Below are positions 59,860-64,000 of a DNA stretch of 64,000 nucleotides, one piece after another. Under the pieces are notes generated by a model, which saw nothing but the letters and a program-made list of their open reading frames with translations, ran no database searches and had not been told where the DNA came from. The translations under genes and the position numbers were made by a program. Positions within the stretch are counted from its first letter, which is position 1. Every line of letters begins with the position of its first letter. Origin of the DNA: Leguminivora glycinivorella (taxonomy: Eukaryota; Arthropoda; Insecta; Lepidoptera; Tortricidae); assembly GCF_023078275.1 (NCBI RefSeq), contig NC_062998.1, positions 13,591,916-13,655,915 of the forward strand, given 5' to 3'.

Positions 59860-59918
59860 TAATGTATCGTCACTCGTTCCAAACTTCCTCTTTTCCGCAC
59901 TTGTATCGTAAGTATTTC
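59860..59918 (-). repeat. Fragment of the GATACAAGTGCG family
   Basis: GTATCGTCACTCGTTCCAAA, CTTCCTCTTTTCCGCACTTG and TATCGTAA are the reverse complement of the block at 28309. Confidence 0.65.
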
Positions 59919-60082
59919 GATATTGATGTAAACACATACAACATGCTTTGTTGCTTACCTTATCCCTTACCCTGTAGGGTTAGTCCAGCACATACCATAA
60001 TAAAATAACATGTTTTTATGACAATCAGCGCCGCCGTAAAGATAAAGTAAATACATAGTTAAGTAGATGTAAGATTGTAGGG

Positions 60083-60112
60083 ACACACACACACATACAC
60101 ACACACACACAC
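60083..60112 (+). repeat. (AC)n microsatellite
   Basis: About 15 AC units with one AT interruption. Confidence 0.95.
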
Positions 60113-60774
60113 TCTTTGCCTAGCGTGGCGTTTTCCGCTTTTCCTTGCTTAGTCGCATAACCCTAGCCATCTGTGGCTGTGGCTCCTAAACAGAGAATAA
60201 TCGGGTTGAATGGGATAAAAGTGTATTAACGTATTTCTCAGAACAGAAAGCACTGTCGCCCTCGTTAATGATAATTTGGCGGATTTAACACTGTCGCGCG
60301 ATTGCTTGTGACATAAAACCCTTCTCACCAATTTGATTACTTGTAATAATAATATCGGCATTAGGTATTTTCAAGATTCTGTGGGCGAGCCGCCGCGTAG
60401 TCATGACGACGAACCGAAGAGGAAATTGCTACTCCCCCGCGTTTCATAAATCAACTCCCAGGTAAAATTTAATATCATTGCTCGGATCGGCCCCGTCCCA
60501 CTAGATGACATCATCTTTTAAAATTGGCAGCCGGCCCAAGTTTTACAGCAGGTTTTACAGATCACACCTCAATTATAGCTAGGTATCCCTTGAATAAACA
60601 GCTTTCCTCTCGTATATATTTTAAGAATAAGAATAAGAAAACATTTATTGACACACAAATAAAAATTGAACATTTACACAAAAATATTAAAAAATAAAAT
60701 AGACAAATTAGCATGCATGTCAATTTTACCTAAGTGTTTTTGAAAATAATATTATCTGTAACTAATTTTATACA

Positions 60775-61007
60775 CAATAGTCCAGTTTCCTACCAGTCAA
60801 ATCAGCTTCTTTTTAAGAACTGTCAAAACGATTTGCTAATATGGAATTACTATGAAATACTGAGGAGTGTATATTTCTCTTTGACTTATTAAATAGAAAT
60901 TATGTTTAAACATAACTACTGTCCAAATTTTTCTTCTAATTATGTGGTGCTTTATTTCGTGCACTACATAAAATATTTTATTTTAAGTATAGGAAACTAG
61001 CCTATTG
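60775..61007. mobile_element. MITE, second copy of the 12080 family
   Basis: Ends CAATAGTCCAGTTTCCTA and TAGGAAACTAGCCTATTG are inverted. The body matches 12080-12330 in reverse orientation (AATCAGCTTCTTTTTAAGAA, CTGTCAAAACGATTTGCTAA, ATGTTTAAACATAACTACTG). Confidence 0.75.
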
Positions 61008-62271
61008 TTTTCTAAATTCGAAGGTTGGCACCGATAGATATTGACGCATTGACAAGGGCAGGCTATCAGGGCTACTTTCATTTATATGAATTAATTACCA
61101 ATATACCTATTTACGTTAGTTTTAACATTTTCAGTGTCGCTCATCACCCTATATCGTAATCGGTCCTCTGATCGTAGCGATTTTTACTAAGTGCATATTA
61201 ATTTTCCATGTTATGCTACGCTCGTAGCACTCGCTGGCACTTATTGTATTCTCTAACTTTTCTGGTAATTTTAATTAAAAATCATATTCACTTCATTTAA
61301 TAACAAGATTAAAGTCAATGCAACGGATGCAAGGAATTGAAGTGAGATCTTGAAAACGCGAGTAGTACCTAGTTGTAAGTGCCCGAGTTGCACGACTCTC
61401 TGGCTTGGAAACTACCGGGACGTACTTCAACTGGCGTAGACTTGTCTCTAGCACCCTCGGCGCATGCACACACCGCCGCGTCGCTCAACATCTAACATCT
61501 CCATGAATAATAGTGGAGCGTTTGAAAAACTAAAGGCCCTTTACAAGTACTCTTCATTTACAACGTGAGAGTACTGCATGTTTTAGTACCTAATATGGAA
61601 CCCTGCGTAGCTGCTGCAAACAGAAAGACTCCTGGCGTCAATCGTGCAAGAAAATAGTATCTACTGGAAATGACGTCGAGGGGAAATTTCTGAATGAGTT
61701 CAAGGAACTTTCAGTATGCACTGTATGCAGAGACTTGTGTACCTAGTGTCATTATTGTTTTTTGTCATACCTACTCTCACTTTTCCTTTCTGCATAGGTA
61801 CTTCAAGAATGTCTTGAGTCGCGTAGACATTTTTTTTGGTAGCAATAAATGCAACAATGAATATATTCGGGATATACATTTTTAGTATATTGGTTGTTTT
61901 TGGTACATATTTAAATGATGTCAGCGATGTTTAAACGTGTTATTAATTTCGGCGCATAATAACGCATCGAGTATGTTCAATCACTAAGGGCCCTCCGGGC
62001 GAATATGAGTATATTTATTACCTAATATATCAATCATTATGTCATATAATCGATTCACTAGCGGTTGTTCGACATGTTAAGTCGTACTTCTACATTAAGC
62101 TTTATGCAGGAAAGGCTTACATTTCCATTCAGATATTACATGAGCCAGTGGATAATAAACTTAATTGAGTAGGTTTATATGTAGTGTTGGCGCTTAACCA
62201 CATTAATTTCGTGTTGGAGCTCGGTGCAGTTGAGTTTATGAAAGAGTTTTCATTATAGCCGAGCAACTTGA
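61008..62271. other. No gene recognised
   Basis: AT-rich intergenic sequence with short frames only. Confidence 0.4.
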
Positions 62272-62589
62272 ATGAGCAGACAGCGGAATGAAAATGCAAA
62301 CCAGTCTCAACAGAACGTCCGAAGTGGGCAGCTCTTTCAATTTTGCTACAATGATTCAGAGTCAGTAGTTTTTAGGAGGGATTTGTTCCTTGTAAACCAA
62401 TTATTTCCAGCACAAAATCTGTTTTTAATGGTTATGTATAACAAAGGCGTCCAAAAGCGTTTCATCAAAAAAAGTATTTTCGACGACCTCATTATGGATT
62501 CCCATACAAAGCTTTCCTTTTCACTTTTAAGGGAAAATTTTGGGGATAATAATAATCCTATGATCTTTCTCGGGACTCATTTTAACTAG
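62272..62589 (+). CDS. Hypothetical 105-residue frame, weak
   Basis: MSRQRNENANQSQQNVRS, then GQLFQFCYNDSESVVF and on to FLGTHFN. I recognise no domain, signal or membrane segment, and there are no neighbouring exons. The length is somewhat above the background of short frames here. It may be a single-exon relic or chance. Confidence 0.15.
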   Translation: MSRQRNENANQSQQNVRSGQLFQFCYNDSESVVFRRDLFLVNQLFPAQNLFLMVMYNKGVQKRFIKKSIFDDLIMDSHTKLSFSLLRENFGDNNNPMIFLGTHFN

Positions 62590-62621
62590 GTAGATAAGTT
62601 CAGTGGATCGAGTGAAGAGGA

Positions 62622-63562
62622 ATTAAGGAAGGTTCACCCTGTTGTGGCATAATTTTTTTATGAATAATTCTATTGTGCATAATCGATTTAGTCATAATTG
62701 GCTTTGTGCATAAACTGCTATGGCATAGTCAAGTTTAGCATAATCTGTTTAGGCAGATTGTGATTTGTCCGAATATTCTTTGTACATAAATTTGGTGCTC
62801 CGAATCATTTTTACGCATAAATTATATGTGCATATACTTAGTGATCCGATTTAATGTTTTGCCGAATTTATTTTGGTGGGTGGGTTTCACTTTTACCTAG
62901 CAGTGCGTTTTTGTTGTGGTCGCAGTTGTAACCTAACCTAACTCACTTTTTCCTAGCGGTAATTTTCTGTTGTGGTCGCAGTTCTAACCTAACCTAACCC
63001 ACTTTTCCCTAGTGGTGCTTTTCTGTTGTGGTCGCAGTTCTAACCTAACCTAACCCATATTTCCCTAGCGGTGCTTTTCTGTTGAGGTCGCAGTTCTAAC
63101 CTAACCTAACCTATTTTTCCCTAGCGGTGCGTGTTTGTTGTGGTCGCAGTTCTAACCTAACCTAACCCACTTTTCCCTAGCGGTGCTTTTCTGTAATAGT
63201 CGCAGCTCTAACCTAACCTAACCCACTTTTCTGGAGCAGTGAGTATCTGTAGAGTTCGCAATTCTAACCTAGTGTAACCATTTTTACCTAAAAGCACATT
63301 TCTGCTTAACGAAAAATGTATGCGAAATAAGTTTCGGATATGCCAAAAATATTTATGCTCATCCAATTTCTTCCTAATGACACTCGGCCTCAATAATAGT
63401 AGGCCAATATATTTTCGGACAAAATAATATTCGAAATATCGTGAATTATACCAAACAATGTTTATGCTACATTAACATTCGGCAAAAATCGATTATGCCA
63501 AATCTGTTATGACAAAAGCGTTTCGGACAAATAAAGTTATTATGCCACATAGAGGGAACCCA
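62622..63562. mobile_element. Element with GGTTCACCC...GTGGCATAAT ends and a satellite core
   Basis: Left GGTTCACCCTGTTGTGGCAT and right ATTATGCCACATAGAGGGAA are imperfect inverted ends. Between them are flanking blocks full of GCATAAT, CGAATATT and TTTCGGACAA motifs and a central 56-bp minisatellite. The family is not known to me. Confidence 0.55.
62890..63290 (+). repeat. 56-bp minisatellite with CCTAA repeats
   Basis: Seven units, anchored on TAACCTAACCTAAC at 62929, 62985, 63041, 63097, 63153, 63209 and a degenerate one near 63265; the spacing is exactly 56 each time. Each unit also contains TTTTCCCTAGCGGTGC and GTTGTGGTCGCAGTTC. CCTAA is the complement of the insect telomere repeat TTAGG. 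Confidence 0.93.
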
Positions 63563-64000
63563 TTAAGGAAATTGTTTTTTTTTTTATTTTATAATATATG
63601 TTTTACTTGGTGTTGTCGTGATACACATAAATTACTTCAAACACAGGGCCTGCTCTTCTGTGCCTAAGCATGGTGGCTGCTACCAAGTCTACCGATTGGG
63701 CTGGAAGTCCGCGTTTCTAAATACTTATACATAGACTGCATACCTAGAGGATGTTTATTAATTGTTTAGGGTCATCTGCAATAATTTACGGAATGAAGCA
63801 TAATGAGCAACTTCTACAATAAGGTCAACCTATCTTCGCGATAAAACTCACACCCCTGAGCATTCCCTTTATGCATCCCTGAGTAAAAGTTTCCCAGTAC
63901 GATACATGGAAATGACTACATAAACAACCTGTATTCATTCAATTAACTCCAAAAACGAATATCATTAAAGTAGGTAGATATCTAAAGTTGACTTACCTAA
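63563..64000. other. No gene recognised at right edge
   Basis: AT-rich sequence without assigned features. Confidence 0.4.

Noticed and set aside
62890..63290. True interstitial telomere array
   Set aside because: CCTAA occurs only twice per 56-bp unit, so the array is a minisatellite and not a run of telomere repeats.

Overview
The window reads as a stretch of lepidopteran (moth or butterfly) genomic DNA. It is AT-rich and full of introns. It holds three animal genes and a very dense load of small DNA transposons. Several repeats have the look of families known from Lepidoptera: a block beginning AGGGTTCCGTAGT, a tRNA-derived SINE, a cassette carrying a short motif near GATACAAGTGCG, and CCTAA-containing minisatellites. 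No genome search was possible, so the lepidopteran assignment is an inference from gene content and repeat style.

Layout. (1) 1-16.4 kb: the 3' two thirds of a C3G (RAPGEF1) Rap guanine-nucleotide exchange factor on the + strand. At least 14 exons are seen, with matching intron phases, including a 12-nt microexon; the 5' end lies outside the window or was not found. The introns hold at least ten inverted-repeat elements, several with clean target-site duplications. (2) 16.4-24.9 kb: intergenic or untranslated sequence with three MITEs and one possible exon. (3) 24.9-41.8 kb: two tandem secreted astacin (M12A) metalloprotease genes, both + strand, with the same six-exon structure and the same intron phases. 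The first encodes about 272 residues and ends right after the catalytic domain. The second encodes about 789 residues: its last exon adds an asparagine-, lysine- and tyrosine-rich tail of about 500 residues, and its Met-turn reads SVLHY instead of SVMHY. (4) 41.8-48.4 kb: a transposon patch with an inverted-repeat element carrying a THAP first exon, two hairpin elements, a LINE tail, a tRNA-derived SINE, and a 1.55-kb hAT-like element with a pogo-like MITE nested inside. (5) 48.46-50.56 kb: an LRSAM1-like E3 ubiquitin ligase (leucine-rich repeats, coiled coil, SAM, PSAP, RING) in a single open exon, followed by one short candidate exon of unknown identity. (6) 50.8-64 kb: no recognisable host gene. 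It holds LINE fragments, MITEs, a nested Harbinger-like MITE and a 56-bp minisatellite whose units each contain insect-telomere-like CCTAA repeats.

The three host genes have no obvious joint function. C3G acts at the cytoplasmic face of adhesion and growth-signal complexes, the astacins act outside the cell, and LRSAM1 acts in ubiquitin-dependent sorting and autophagy. No bacterial-type system (operon, CRISPR) is present. The most distinctive items are the long tail and altered Met-turn of the second astacin, the C3G microexon, the THAP-exon element, and the A/B alternating 121-bp satellite inside the first astacin gene.
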